Source: an uncultured Mollicutes bacterium
GTDB taxonomy: Bacteria; Bacillota_I; Bacilli_A; RFN20; CAG-826
Reading direction: 5' to 3'
Length of the DNA: 12,035 bases
Assembly: GCA_900550795.1 (NCBI GenBank)
Contig: URTN01000008.1
Location: 1-12,035 of the forward strand
Of this stretch, positions 1 through 7,087 are shown one piece after another. Within the stretch, counting starts at the first letter, position 1; the number at the start of each line of letters is the position of its first letter. The notes beneath the pieces are model-generated. The model was not told where the DNA came from and ran no database searches. It saw nothing but the letters and a program-made list of their open reading frames with translations. The position numbers were made by a program, and so were the translations under genes.

Positions 1-742
1 CATTAGAAGCATCAAAGACATAGGTAATCATTTCCCATTCAATTGAGCTGAACAGAGCGTTGCCGTTTTTCGTTTCGAAAGTACGTTTTCTTTTTGGAGT
101 TGAGGCATTTAAAAATAGGTGGTTAGAAATATTATTGATATCAGTCTCAGTTTCATCTTTTTCAGAATAGTAATATATTCCTCCGATTCCTAAATCTAGT
201 CCAACAAGTTCCCCTGGAGTAATAGATTTGCTCCTAAACGAGAATATGCCTTCATAATTCCCGCATGGGACCTTCGCGTCGACATCATTTTGCCAACTAT
301 CGCCATCTTGATTTGTATTCTTTACCCAATATGAGACGGTTAATGACTGGCTTGATGGATCGTTAGCAAGATACTTGTAACCTTCTTCATTAATGTTATA
401 GACTGGTCCGCTTAATCTAGTAGAAGAATTATGTATTGCATAAGAGAAACCTTGGGCAACCCCGCTAGATTCATCATAGATATTAGGAGTAGCCATATTC
501 GAATAAGAATAATCGGCGGCTAATTTTAACCTAGTCGCGACTTCTTTTTGCCCATCCTTGTTGTATCTATAGATGTTTACTCCTCCCCCATTAGAACTGC
601 TAAATTCTTCTCCATCCCAATTAAAGACGATGTCTTGCTTGAAATTAGTCCCGCTTGCTTTTACTTCAATTTGGTTTGGATGATAAGTCAAAGCTAAGCC
701 TAAAGGGGCAATTAAAGCAAACAATCCTAGTAACTTCTTCAT
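1..742 (-). CDS. Exported LamG/concanavalin-like domain protein, 3' end missing
   Basis: This open frame starts at 742 and stays open for 247 codons to the left edge, so its C-terminus is not visible. Residues 1-29 are a signal peptide (MKKLLGLFALIAPLGLALTY) with no lipobox cysteine. A plausible signal peptidase I site follows VKA at residue 29, so the protein is probably secreted or wall-attached rather than lipid-anchored. After about residue 35 the pattern is a concanavalin A-like (LamG_3-type) sandwich: QSLTVSYWVKNTN (132-144) matches the common start strand and WEMITYVFDAS (236-246) matches the W-x-x-x-x-x-x-x-D strand. The gene begins one base after the esterase stop and has the best Shine-Dalgarno sequence in the window (AAGGAGG, 9 bases upstream). 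A catalytic or wall-anchoring region could lie beyond the edge. Confidence 0.85.
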   Translation of the reverse strand, partial: MKKLLGLFALIAPLGLALTYHPNQIEVKASGTNFKQDIVFNWDGEEFSSSNGGGVNIYRYNKDGQKEVATRLKLAADYSYSNMATPNIYDESSGVAQGFSYAIHNSSTRLSGPVYNINEEGYKYLANDPSSQSLTVSYWVKNTNQDGDSWQNDVDAKVPCGNYEGIFSFRSKSITPGELVGLDLGIGGIYYYSEKDETETDINNISNHLFLNASTPKRKRTFETKNGNALFSSIEWEMITYVFDASN

Positions 743-743
743 G

Positions 744-2960
744 TTAGATTACCTCCTTAAAATAGTTACCGTTTATTTTTATCTTGGATATTTCAATGCT
801 TCCATTTAAGCCTGAATTAAATCCAATAAATTTTCCAAATTCATTATTCGTGGAATTATATTTTAGATGTCTTCCTAATATGCCATCGACATATAGTTCC
901 ACGCTAATGGAATAAGAATTGATGAAATGATATATAGCCTTTAGATGGTATGTCTTGGTTTCATCTTGCATTACTTGGAGGGCAACTCCGCTAGATAATT
1001 CGCTCCCATATTTCCAGTTCAAAGTCTTCTTATTCACATTATCTAGATTATTGTCAATGACTATTCCACCTATCTTGCCATTCTTCAATCTTCCAATTAA
1101 ACCAAGCGCGCCTAGGCTATATGGTTCATCAGCATTGCTAGAGCAGCCAAGCAAGATACCTTGCCCAGTGCTTCCATCATAATTAAATGACTTGAAATCG
1201 AATTCTATTTCGTCCCCATCGACTAGTTCATGATTTTTGATAACAAATGTTTCATTGTCCTTTTTCCCTTTTGAAGTAAAGACAGGATGACCCTCGATAT
1301 CTTTATCTACATGGAATTCGCCTCGGCTAACAACATATTGCCTAAAGCAGTTAACTATCTCTATCCCGACTCCATTAACCTGGATATTGCTAATTACCAT
1401 AGATCCATTAATCCCAGACATAAGCCCAATATATTCCCCATCATATTTGTCGCTTAGGCATAATGTCCCTGCATATATCTCGTTAACATATGACTTGATA
1501 TTCCAGTTATTGTCCCTATCAATAATCAAGCTGATACGGTAAGTCTTATTTATATCACCCATTGGATTAGCAACAAGTGAACCATTGGATAATTGGTTTT
1601 CTAATGACCCTTTATAAATATCTAGCAAGCCAATGTTGCCTTCTTTAGTTCTTCCAAGCGAATAAAAGCTTTCGTTTTGTTTGTTCCAGGTTATCGAATT
1701 AGTTGAATTAGCAAATACAATTCCCTGGTTAGAAGCTCCGTTAAACGTCCCATCTACTTTAATATCAAAATCTATCCTTCCTGAGCCTTTAAAGAGCTTT
1801 TTACTAAACATCAATGAGGATTTGCTAGATGTATTAGCAAATGAATAAACCCCATTCTCATCTTTAGTTATATCAAAATTGCCTAATCCATTATTTACTT
1901 CGCTTTTTATAAAAGAGGAAGGAACATCACTTCTTTTTTCAATCATCTTCTCTTCTTCTTTTGGATTAGAAGTGATTCCAAGCGAAGTCGTCTTGTATTC
2001 ATCTTTTAATATAGACTTGCCAAAAGTCGCATCAAAGGCGGCTTGCTGAAGTATGTCTTCATAAGGGACATTAAATACTTTTAATCCGACTGGGGATCTT
2101 CCAAATACTGATGCATAGAATGTATAGGCGATTAGATAAGTCCCGTAATCGCTAGGATGGTAATTATCCGCATCATATAGATTTATGATATTGCTATAAT
2201 TCGTATAGACATCATAAAAGGCAGTCCCGACATGGCAAACTGGGATATTTAATTCCTCTGCAATTGCTTGATATGAAGCTATATTTATCTGGGTATGGGA
2301 TTCGTTAGTAAAATTATATCTAGCTAAATCAGGGCTTTCCTTCTTTCTTCCCCATGTTTCATATAGAATTCCTTTGGCTCCGGAATTCTTTACTTTTTGG
2401 TAAATTGATCTGACCCCATCATAAAACAATTCCCTTTTTATGGATGGATTCATCGATTGTTCTTGTATGAATACAAGGTCATAAAACCCTTTATGTGAAA
2501 GCTTTTCTTCTACTTTGGCCCCGTCAGGATTACTAGTATCTGCATGCTGAAGAAGAGAATATCCACCAGTTGTAACCGAATCTACACGCACATCGATATT
2601 ATTAGCATTCGCGATTTGCTTGAATTTCATGAATGTTGTCTTTTCGATTTCTCGGTTAGGTTTATCGTAATTGTAATCGGTATAGAATGTATAGGAATTG
2701 CCAATAAACAAAATATTCAGCTTGGAATCATCCTCGAATAATCCTGTGTTATAACATTTATTCTTTTCTTCCCCACACTTCTTGCATTTGTCTACTGTAT
2801 ATCCTTTTTCAGTCAAAGAAGGCAAAACGTCTATCTTGCTATATTCATGGTTGCATAGACTTGGTTCTATGCTATTTGGACTAGAAAAAATGGAAGAATT
2901 AGAATTGCAGCCAAATAAAGGCATAAGCAAAGGCAATGTTAAAATGGCTATCTTTTTCAT
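744..2960 (-). CDS. SGNH-type (DUF4886-like) esterase lipoprotein with cysteine motif and two C-terminal beta-sandwich domains
   Basis: This is likely a surface carbohydrate esterase removing acetyl or similar groups. The lipobox is LFGC with Cys18. Residues 36-69 hold a cysteine motif (CNHEY, CKKCGEE, then Cys69). The SGNH domain covers about 80-295: block I ILFIGNSYTFY with nucleophile Ser89, block II glycine in TTGGYS (131-136), a block III-like strand DLVFIQEQS (161-169), and DNYHPS (265-270) giving the Asp265/His268 pair. Block III lacks the classical GxND asparagine, as I recall for DUF4886-type members. From 355 onward come two related beta-sandwich domains, ending IGLMSGINGSMVIS and IGFNSGLNGSIEIS. 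At 738 residues it is much longer than a bare SGNH hydrolase. It overlaps the GH43 gene by 4 bases (ATGA), with AAGAGGA 7 bases upstream. Substrate specificity is inferred. Confidence 0.85.
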   Translation of the reverse strand: MKKIAILTLPLLMPLFGCNSNSSIFSSPNSIEPSLCNHEYSKIDVLPSLTEKGYTVDKCKKCGEEKNKCYNTGLFEDDSKLNILFIGNSYTFYTDYNYDKPNREIEKTTFMKFKQIANANNIDVRVDSVTTGGYSLLQHADTSNPDGAKVEEKLSHKGFYDLVFIQEQSMNPSIKRELFYDGVRSIYQKVKNSGAKGILYETWGRKKESPDLARYNFTNESHTQINIASYQAIAEELNIPVCHVGTAFYDVYTNYSNIINLYDADNYHPSDYGTYLIAYTFYASVFGRSPVGLKVFNVPYEDILQQAAFDATFGKSILKDEYKTTSLGITSNPKEEEKMIEKRSDVPSSFIKSEVNNGLGNFDITKDENGVYSFANTSSKSSLMFSKKLFKGSGRIDFDIKVDGTFNGASNQGIVFANSTNSITWNKQNESFYSLGRTKEGNIGLLDIYKGSLENQLSNGSLVANPMGDINKTYRISLIIDRDNNWNIKSYVNEIYAGTLCLSDKYDGEYIGLMSGINGSMVISNIQVNGVGIEIVNCFRQYVVSRGEFHVDKDIEGHPVFTSKGKKDNETFVIKNHELVDGDEIEFDFKSFNYDGSTGQGILLGCSSNADEPYSLGALGLIGRLKNGKIGGIVIDNNLDNVNKKTLNWKYGSELSSGVALQVMQDETKTYHLKAIYHFINSYSISVELYVDGILGRHLKYNSTNNEFGKFIGFNSGLNGSIEISKIKINGNYFKEVI
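752..758 (-). promoter_or_regulatory. Strong Shine-Dalgarno site of the LamG protein gene
   Basis: AAGGAGG on the minus strand lies 9 bases before the ATG at 742, within the last codons of the esterase gene. It is a full anti-16S match and fixes this start, although the gene is cut at the other end. Confidence 0.85.
768..1223 (-). repeat. Esterase C-terminal domain, copy 2 (protein-level repeat)
   Basis: This encodes residues 580-731. It begins GDEIEFDFKSFNYDG, contains GKIGGIVIDNN and ends IGFNSGLNGSIEISKIKING, aligning with copy 1 over the length of the domain. The copies are well diverged, so the duplication is old or was assembled from related domains. Confidence 0.7.
1371..1793 (-). repeat. 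Esterase C-terminal domain, copy 1 (protein-level repeat)
   Basis: This encodes residues 390-530 of the SGNH lipoprotein. It begins GSGRIDFDIKVDG, contains GNIGLLDIYKG and ends IGLMSGINGSMVISNIQVNG. Each of these has a counterpart in copy 2. The similarity is seen at protein level, not as identical DNA. Confidence 0.7.
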
Positions 2961-3904
2961 TGATGAATCCTCTTATACAAATTGACTGCCTTAGGCAATA
3001 TAGGATAATCATCAACCATCAAGAAAGTATCAATAACTGCATGTGTTGCCATCCATCCATCTTTGCAGTCTTTATTAAACAAATGGTAGGCAAAATATAA
3101 TTTCCCATCTGGTGAATTTTGGATAAAAGAAGCATGCCCCGGCCCAAGGGCATCCTTATTTCTTTTTAATATAGGTTCTTTGGATTTGACCCAATTTGAT
3201 TTATCCAATATATCACCATTGGTGAAAGTAAGTAACCCAAGGCAATAATCATCGCTCCAACTTCCAGAGGCGCTATAGCAGATATGGATATGGCTTTCCC
3301 CATATATAGCAAAAGGCCCTTCATTTATAAATGGATGGTCATTCTTTCCTTCAGAGCCTAACTTTTCCCAGTCTAGTTCAGGTTTAGACAACTCGACTTT
3401 CTTGCCACTACATTTCCAAGGTGTCTCCATTTTCTCTATAAATATCTTTTGGATGACATTGTCTTTATTGTCCCACCCAGACCATATGAAATACCTTTCA
3501 TTATTATAATTAAGGATGGACCCGTCGATTCCCCAATAATCTTCGCATCCTTGCACCAAACCTAGGTTTTTATATTTATCTAACGGGTTATTTGAATTGT
3601 TAGACAAGCAATACATGCGGTGATTGAAATTATCCCCATCATCAAGAGCAACATATATATAGCAAACCCCATCTATTATATGTAATTCAGGTGCCCATAC
3701 TTCTTTGTTACAGCTAGGATTAGATTCATCCCAGACTAGAACTGGCTCGGCTTCATATAGGTTTTCTATCTTGCTAGATCTTTTCATCCAAAGTTTTTCG
3801 TATTTGGCGAATAGATGGTAATAATATCCGTCATGATAAAAGATATATGGGTCGCGTGGATTCATCTTTTTAGAAGTTGTACCTAGGTATATTGGATCAT
3901 GCAT
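2957..3904 (-). CDS. Cytoplasmic GH43 family glycoside hydrolase
   Basis: This probably cleaves terminal arabinose or xylose from imported oligosaccharides inside the cell, since there is no signal peptide (it starts MHDPIYLG). The protein is one propeller domain of 315 residues, the usual size for a single-domain GH43. Catalytic residues are recognisable: base Asp18 in NPRDPYIFYHDGYYY, Asp127 in WGIDGSI, and acid Glu195 in NEGPFAIYG. EVWAPELH (68-75) is a hallmark of the family, and GPGHASF (254-260) carries the metal-site histidine His257. AAAGGA lies 13 bases before the start, which is long, and the ATPase stop is 2 bases upstream. It ends in TGA within an ATGA overlap with the esterase gene, the only TGA stop in the window. 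The substrate is not determinable from sequence alone. Confidence 0.9.
   Translation of the reverse strand: MHDPIYLGTTSKKMNPRDPYIFYHDGYYYHLFAKYEKLWMKRSSKIENLYEAEPVLVWDESNPSCNKEVWAPELHIIDGVCYIYVALDDGDNFNHRMYCLSNNSNNPLDKYKNLGLVQGCEDYWGIDGSILNYNNERYFIWSGWDNKDNVIQKIFIEKMETPWKCSGKKVELSKPELDWEKLGSEGKNDHPFINEGPFAIYGESHIHICYSASGSWSDDYCLGLLTFTNGDILDKSNWVKSKEPILKRNKDALGPGHASFIQNSPDGKLYFAYHLFNKDCKDGWMATHAVIDTFLMVDDYPILPKAVNLYKRIHQ
2968..2974 (-). promoter_or_regulatory. Shine-Dalgarno site of the SGNH esterase gene
   Basis: AAGAGGA on the minus strand lies 7 bases before the ATG at 2960, within the end of the cytoplasmic GH43 gene. Together with the ATGA stop/start overlap it supports this start and translational coupling. 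Confidence 0.75.
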
Positions 3905-3906
3905 AA

Positions 3907-5280
3907 TTAGAATATTGTCCTTTCTGATTCTTTGTCGAATATATGGATTTTCTTGTGTTCGAATTTGAAATGCTTCTTTTCTTTTAGATCTCCAATTTTC
4001 TCTAAAGATACCTTTGAAAGGAAATCATTCCCCCCGAAGGCAAAATGGAGGTAATATTCATCTCCAAGCAATTCTGATATATCGATTTTCCTCTCAAAAT
4101 CGAAATCGGAACTAGTTAGATTTATATCCTCTGGCCTTATGCCGAATATAATCTCGTGTTCTTTTCCTTTGTTGATATCGATTACCTTATCTAATTCAGA
4201 TTGATATCTAGACAATTCTTCTTCTAACTGTATTTTCTTGTTATGTTTATTACGCTGATAATGGATTAGTTTCAATCCCTTGAGTTTATTGACATATTCT
4301 TCTTCGGCAAATAGATTGGCTTTTGTTTTCTCTATGTTTTCTTTTAATTCCATTTCCCTATTCTTGTAGAAAGAATCATGCTTAGATATTTCTTCTTTAT
4401 ATAGGCCAAATGTAAATCCATCATTAAATATAATCCTGCCATCTTTATATATCCCCAAAGCGAAATTCATAGCAGGAGAGCCAATAAAGGAGGCGACAAA
4501 TTTATTTGATGGGTGATGATATATTTCAAATGGGGTGCCTACTTGCTGGATCAATCCTTTATTCATGACAACAATACGGTCTGCCATAGTCATGGCCTCA
4601 ATTTGGTCATGGGTAACATAGATGGTTGTTGCTTTTATCCTTTTATGCAATTTTACGATTTCACTTCTAGTAGATACCCTTAACTTGGCATCTAGGTTCG
4701 ATAAAGGTTCATCCATTAGGAATACTTTCGCATCCCTGACTACCGCCCTACCTAAAGCTACGCGTTGCCTTTGCCCTCCGCTCAAGGCTTTTGGCTTCCT
4801 ATCTAATAAGTCGCTGATTTGAAGGATATCGGCAGCCTTCCTTACTCTTTGATCTATTTCTTCTTTGCAATATTTCTTTACTTTCAAAGAGAAAGCCATG
4901 TTGTCATAGACAGACATATTCGGATAAAGCGAATAGGATTGGAATACCATCGCGATATCCCTATTTTGGGGGACTATGTCATTTGAATATAAACCATCGA
5001 TATATAATTCACCAGATGATATATCCTCTAATCCAGCAATCATCCTTAATGTAGTTGACTTGCCACATCCAGAAGGGCCAACAAAAGCCACGAATTCATA
5101 TTGGGCAATCTCCAGGTTAAAATTCTTAACCGCCCAGACATCTTTACCATAGAATTTGTTGATATTTATTAAGGCAACATAATTCTCAATGACATCACCT
5201 TTGTCTTTAGCTTCATTAGGAAGAATAGAAGAATCTAGTATATCTTTTTTTGAATCGACATTTTCAATTTGCTTTTCCAT
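3907..5280 (-). CDS. Sugar ABC transporter ATPase, MsmK/MalK/UgpC family, with coiled-coil insertion
   Basis: This is the cytoplasmic motor that would hydrolyse ATP to drive the importer. All nucleotide-binding motifs are intact: Walker [10 protein letters not shown] (68-76), Q-loop Gln114 in [10 protein letters not shown], signature LSGGQ (166-170), Walker B VFLMDE (186-191), D-loop SNLD (194-197) and H-loop His224 in YVTHDQ. The MalK-type regulatory domain follows, with [13 protein letters not shown] (261-273) and GIRPEDI (380-386). Two things are odd. There is an extra N-terminal stretch of about 33 charged residues, and about 70 charged residues (300-371) are inserted between FGLYKEE and [10 protein letters not shown]. 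Together they give 457 residues where about 370 is usual. The gene starts one base after the upstream stop, with GAGG 9 bases upstream. Having this ATPase inside the operon suggests a dedicated rather than shared motor. Confidence 0.95.
   Translation of the reverse strand: MEKQIENVDSKKDILDSSILPNEAKDKGDVIENYVALININKFYGKDVWAVKNFNLEIAQYEFVAFVGPSGCGKSTTLRMIAGLEDISSGELYIDGLYSNDIVPQNRDIAMVFQSYSLYPNMSVYDNMAFSLKVKKYCKEEIDQRVRKAADILQISDLLDRKPKALSGGQRQRVALGRAVVRDAKVFLMDEPLSNLDAKLRVSTRSEIVKLHKRIKATTIYVTHDQIEAMTMADRIVVMNKGLIQQVGTPFEIYHHPSNKFVASFIGSPAMNFALGIYKDGRIIFNDGFTFGLYKEEISKHDSFYKNREMELKENIEKTKANLFAEEEYVNKLKGLKLIHYQRNKHNKKIQLEEELSRYQSELDKVIDINKGKEHEIIFGIRPEDINLTSSDFDFERKIDISELLGDEYYLHFAFGGNDFLSKVSLEKIGDLKEKKHFKFEHKKIHIFDKESERTIF
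4168..4383 (-). other. Coding segment for predicted coiled-coil hairpin inside the ATPase regulatory domain
   Basis: This segment covers ATPase residues 300-371. It reads as two charged amphipathic helices, about 304-338 (starting [15 protein letters not shown]) and 344-369 (ending [18 protein letters not shown]), joined by the basic link [10 protein letters not shown]. It has no glycine or proline apart from Gly335 and is rich in Glu, Lys and Leu. It interrupts the OB-fold region that in MalK-type proteins serves as a regulatory and interaction surface. The flanking family motifs are intact and in frame, so this looks like an insertion loop rather than a frameshift artefact. Confidence 0.7.
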
Positions 5281-5281
5281 T

Positions 5282-7087
5282 TTATTTATCCTCGTTACTT
5301 CCTAAATTAGTAAAACTGATATCTTTATAATTTGACGTATGGTTCATAGTTATCATCCCCACGTTGCTTATCTCATCTTTAAAGCCATTTGAAGTTTCAT
5401 AGATTAGCTCGTTATTCACGTAATAACTTGAATTGTTATGGTTCCTTATAATCTTTAATTCGATATAGCTAGATAAATCCAGATTGTCTTTTTTAGTTGA
5501 GGCGACCCAGTTCCAGTTCCTATTAGATTCATCTACATTGCCTTTAACAAAGCAAAGTTCTTTGTTTAGGTGATCTTTATGGGGGTCAATCATGATTGAA
5601 TTGATCTTATCTCTAGTTTGCTCTAATAAACCAATTTTTGGATAATCATCATCAAGCAGCACCTCCCCTATTTTGACATTGGCCTTGAATTCATAATGGT
5701 TGCCATAATAATTCAAAACTAGATAAGAATCGTGCTCACCTATAGAAGAGACATTATCTTTGGAATTGATAGTAAAGCCGTTGCTAGAAAACGGAAGATT
5801 AACTAAATCAAGGGCATCACACCTATTTTTTATCCTTTCATTATCTAATGAATAAGAGATATTGAAGAATCTAGCATAATAATTCATTGTAAGTAGATAT
5901 ACCCCGCAATCGAGGTTACTTAATAAGTCTGCATTGCTTTTATAGACCAAAACCCCATTTTGGAGGAAATATATAGATTGATTATTCCTTATTATCTCTA
6001 ACTGGACTTTTTCATAATTTTGCTTGCCACCCCAAACAATAGGAGCATTTTCCCAGTCCCAAATATCGCCTAGCCTATTAACAATCAAAGTCTGGTAATT
6101 ATCCTTATTGACCCTAGGATCAAGAAGGAATCCAACTGTATTTACTTCATTTCTAAGTGCAAGGCCGACTTTAGGTGTCTTGTCATTATTTAGCCTCTTG
6201 ATGCAATTTATCTCTACCTTTGCTTCAAATACCTTGCAGTCAGGGGAATTGATTTTGGCATATTGGTCATAACATCCTTTTTGGGTAGTCTCGCCTTTTT
6301 CTTGGTCGATTACTTCATAACCAACGTCGGTATAATCCGTATTGATTAAGTTATTCCCTTGCTCTTTATATACCCTTTTCCCAAAGAAAGGATATTTATC
6401 AAGCTCATTCATGCCTATATGGTTATATGAATCCCATTTATAGGCCCCGGATATACAACCACTTGCATTAACCAAGGCAGGAAGTATATATAATCCCTCA
6501 GGGTTATAATCCAAGCCTAGATTAGAATAAGGGAGATAGAATTCATAGCAAACCGCAGATGCGACCTTTTTATCGGTTTTGGATGTATTGATCTCTCCAA
6601 ATATCCTAGTCCCATAATTAATACTCATAAAATATTTGGTCCATGGATAATTAGAGCTTGCTACCCCAATCCAGGTCTCATGTCTAAGCAATGGGGATAA
6701 CCTAAACTGGACGCATTGGGCAGTCAAATCTTTCCTGAATGTACTTGGATTGATATAGATCTCAAAGCTATCTTGCTTAAATATATCTAGGCTACTATCT
6801 TCATAGAAATTGGATTTAGTGACATGGGCGAATGCTAGTAGGCCTTTCGAACCGAACCCAACCTTGAACTTAACGTCTACATCATCATAAATCCCGCATT
6901 TGAAATCCAATGTTTGGTCTTCCTTATAGAAGCATTCATCATCGATTCCATCCATCTTCACCCCTTCTTCTAGAGTTGCCTTCAAATCAGTTACTGGTTC
7001 ATTTGGATTTATATAGCTATATTCTTTGTTGCAGCTAGTCAATAAAATAGAAGAGGCAAATAGGAATCCAATAAATACCTTTTTCAT
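5282..7087 (-). CDS. Lipoprotein with CBM9/DOMON-like domain and two tandem beta-sandwich repeats; candidate surface glycan-binding protein
   Basis: I see no catalytic motif, and the likeliest role is holding polysaccharide at the cell surface. The lipobox is LTSC with Cys19. Residues 35-240 look like a carbohydrate-binding family 9/DOMON domain: MDGIDDECF at the start, a [19 protein letters not shown] strand pair, and DSFEIYINP (106-114) in the place of the family's D-x-x-E-x-x-x-D-P motif. Two related domains follow at about 285-415 and 464-597. Matching pairs are [54 protein letters not shown] and [18 protein letters not shown]. The start overlaps the upstream GH43 stop as TAATG, and AGGAG lies 10 bases upstream. 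A cryptic enzyme of concanavalin-like fold remains possible. The domain calls are from pattern recognition and need a profile search. Confidence 0.75.
   Translation of the reverse strand: MKKVFIGFLFASSILLTSCNKEYSYINPNEPVTDLKATLEEGVKMDGIDDECFYKEDQTLDFKCGIYDDVDVKFKVGFGSKGLLAFAHVTKSNFYEDSSLDIFKQDSFEIYINPSTFRKDLTAQCVQFRLSPLLRHETWIGVASSNYPWTKYFMSINYGTRIFGEINTSKTDKKVASAVCYEFYLPYSNLGLDYNPEGLYILPALVNASGCISGAYKWDSYNHIGMNELDKYPFFGKRVYKEQGNNLINTDYTDVGYEVIDQEKGETTQKGCYDQYAKINSPDCKVFEAKVEINCIKRLNNDKTPKVGLALRNEVNTVGFLLDPRVNKDNYQTLIVNRLGDIWDWENAPIVWGGKQNYEKVQLEIIRNNQSIYFLQNGVLVYKSNADLLSNLDCGVYLLTMNYYARFFNISYSLDNERIKNRCDALDLVNLPFSSNGFTINSKDNVSSIGEHDSYLVLNYYGNHYEFKANVKIGEVLLDDDYPKIGLLEQTRDKINSIMIDPHKDHLNKELCFVKGNVDESNRNWNWVASTKKDNLDLSSYIELKIIRNHNNSSYYVNNELIYETSNGFKDEISNVGMITMNHTSNYKDISFTNLGSNEDK
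5297..5698 (-). repeat. CBM9-like lipoprotein beta-sandwich domain, copy 2 (protein-level repeat)
   Basis: This encodes residues 464-597. Landmarks are [47 protein letters not shown] and [17 protein letters not shown], collinear with copy 1. Confidence 0.7.
5843..6235 (-). repeat. CBM9-like lipoprotein beta-sandwich domain, copy 1 (protein-level repeat)
   Basis: This encodes residues 285-415. Landmarks are [46 protein letters not shown] and [18 protein letters not shown], each mirrored in copy 2 in the same order. Confidence 0.7.

Noticed and set aside
2957-2963. TGA read as tryptophan (Mollicutes code 4), which would fuse the cytoplasmic GH43 to a downstream reading frame.
   Set aside because: Tryptophan is written TGG throughout, the GH43 has its normal family length at this TGA, and the ATGA overlap with the esterase start is a classic coupled junction.
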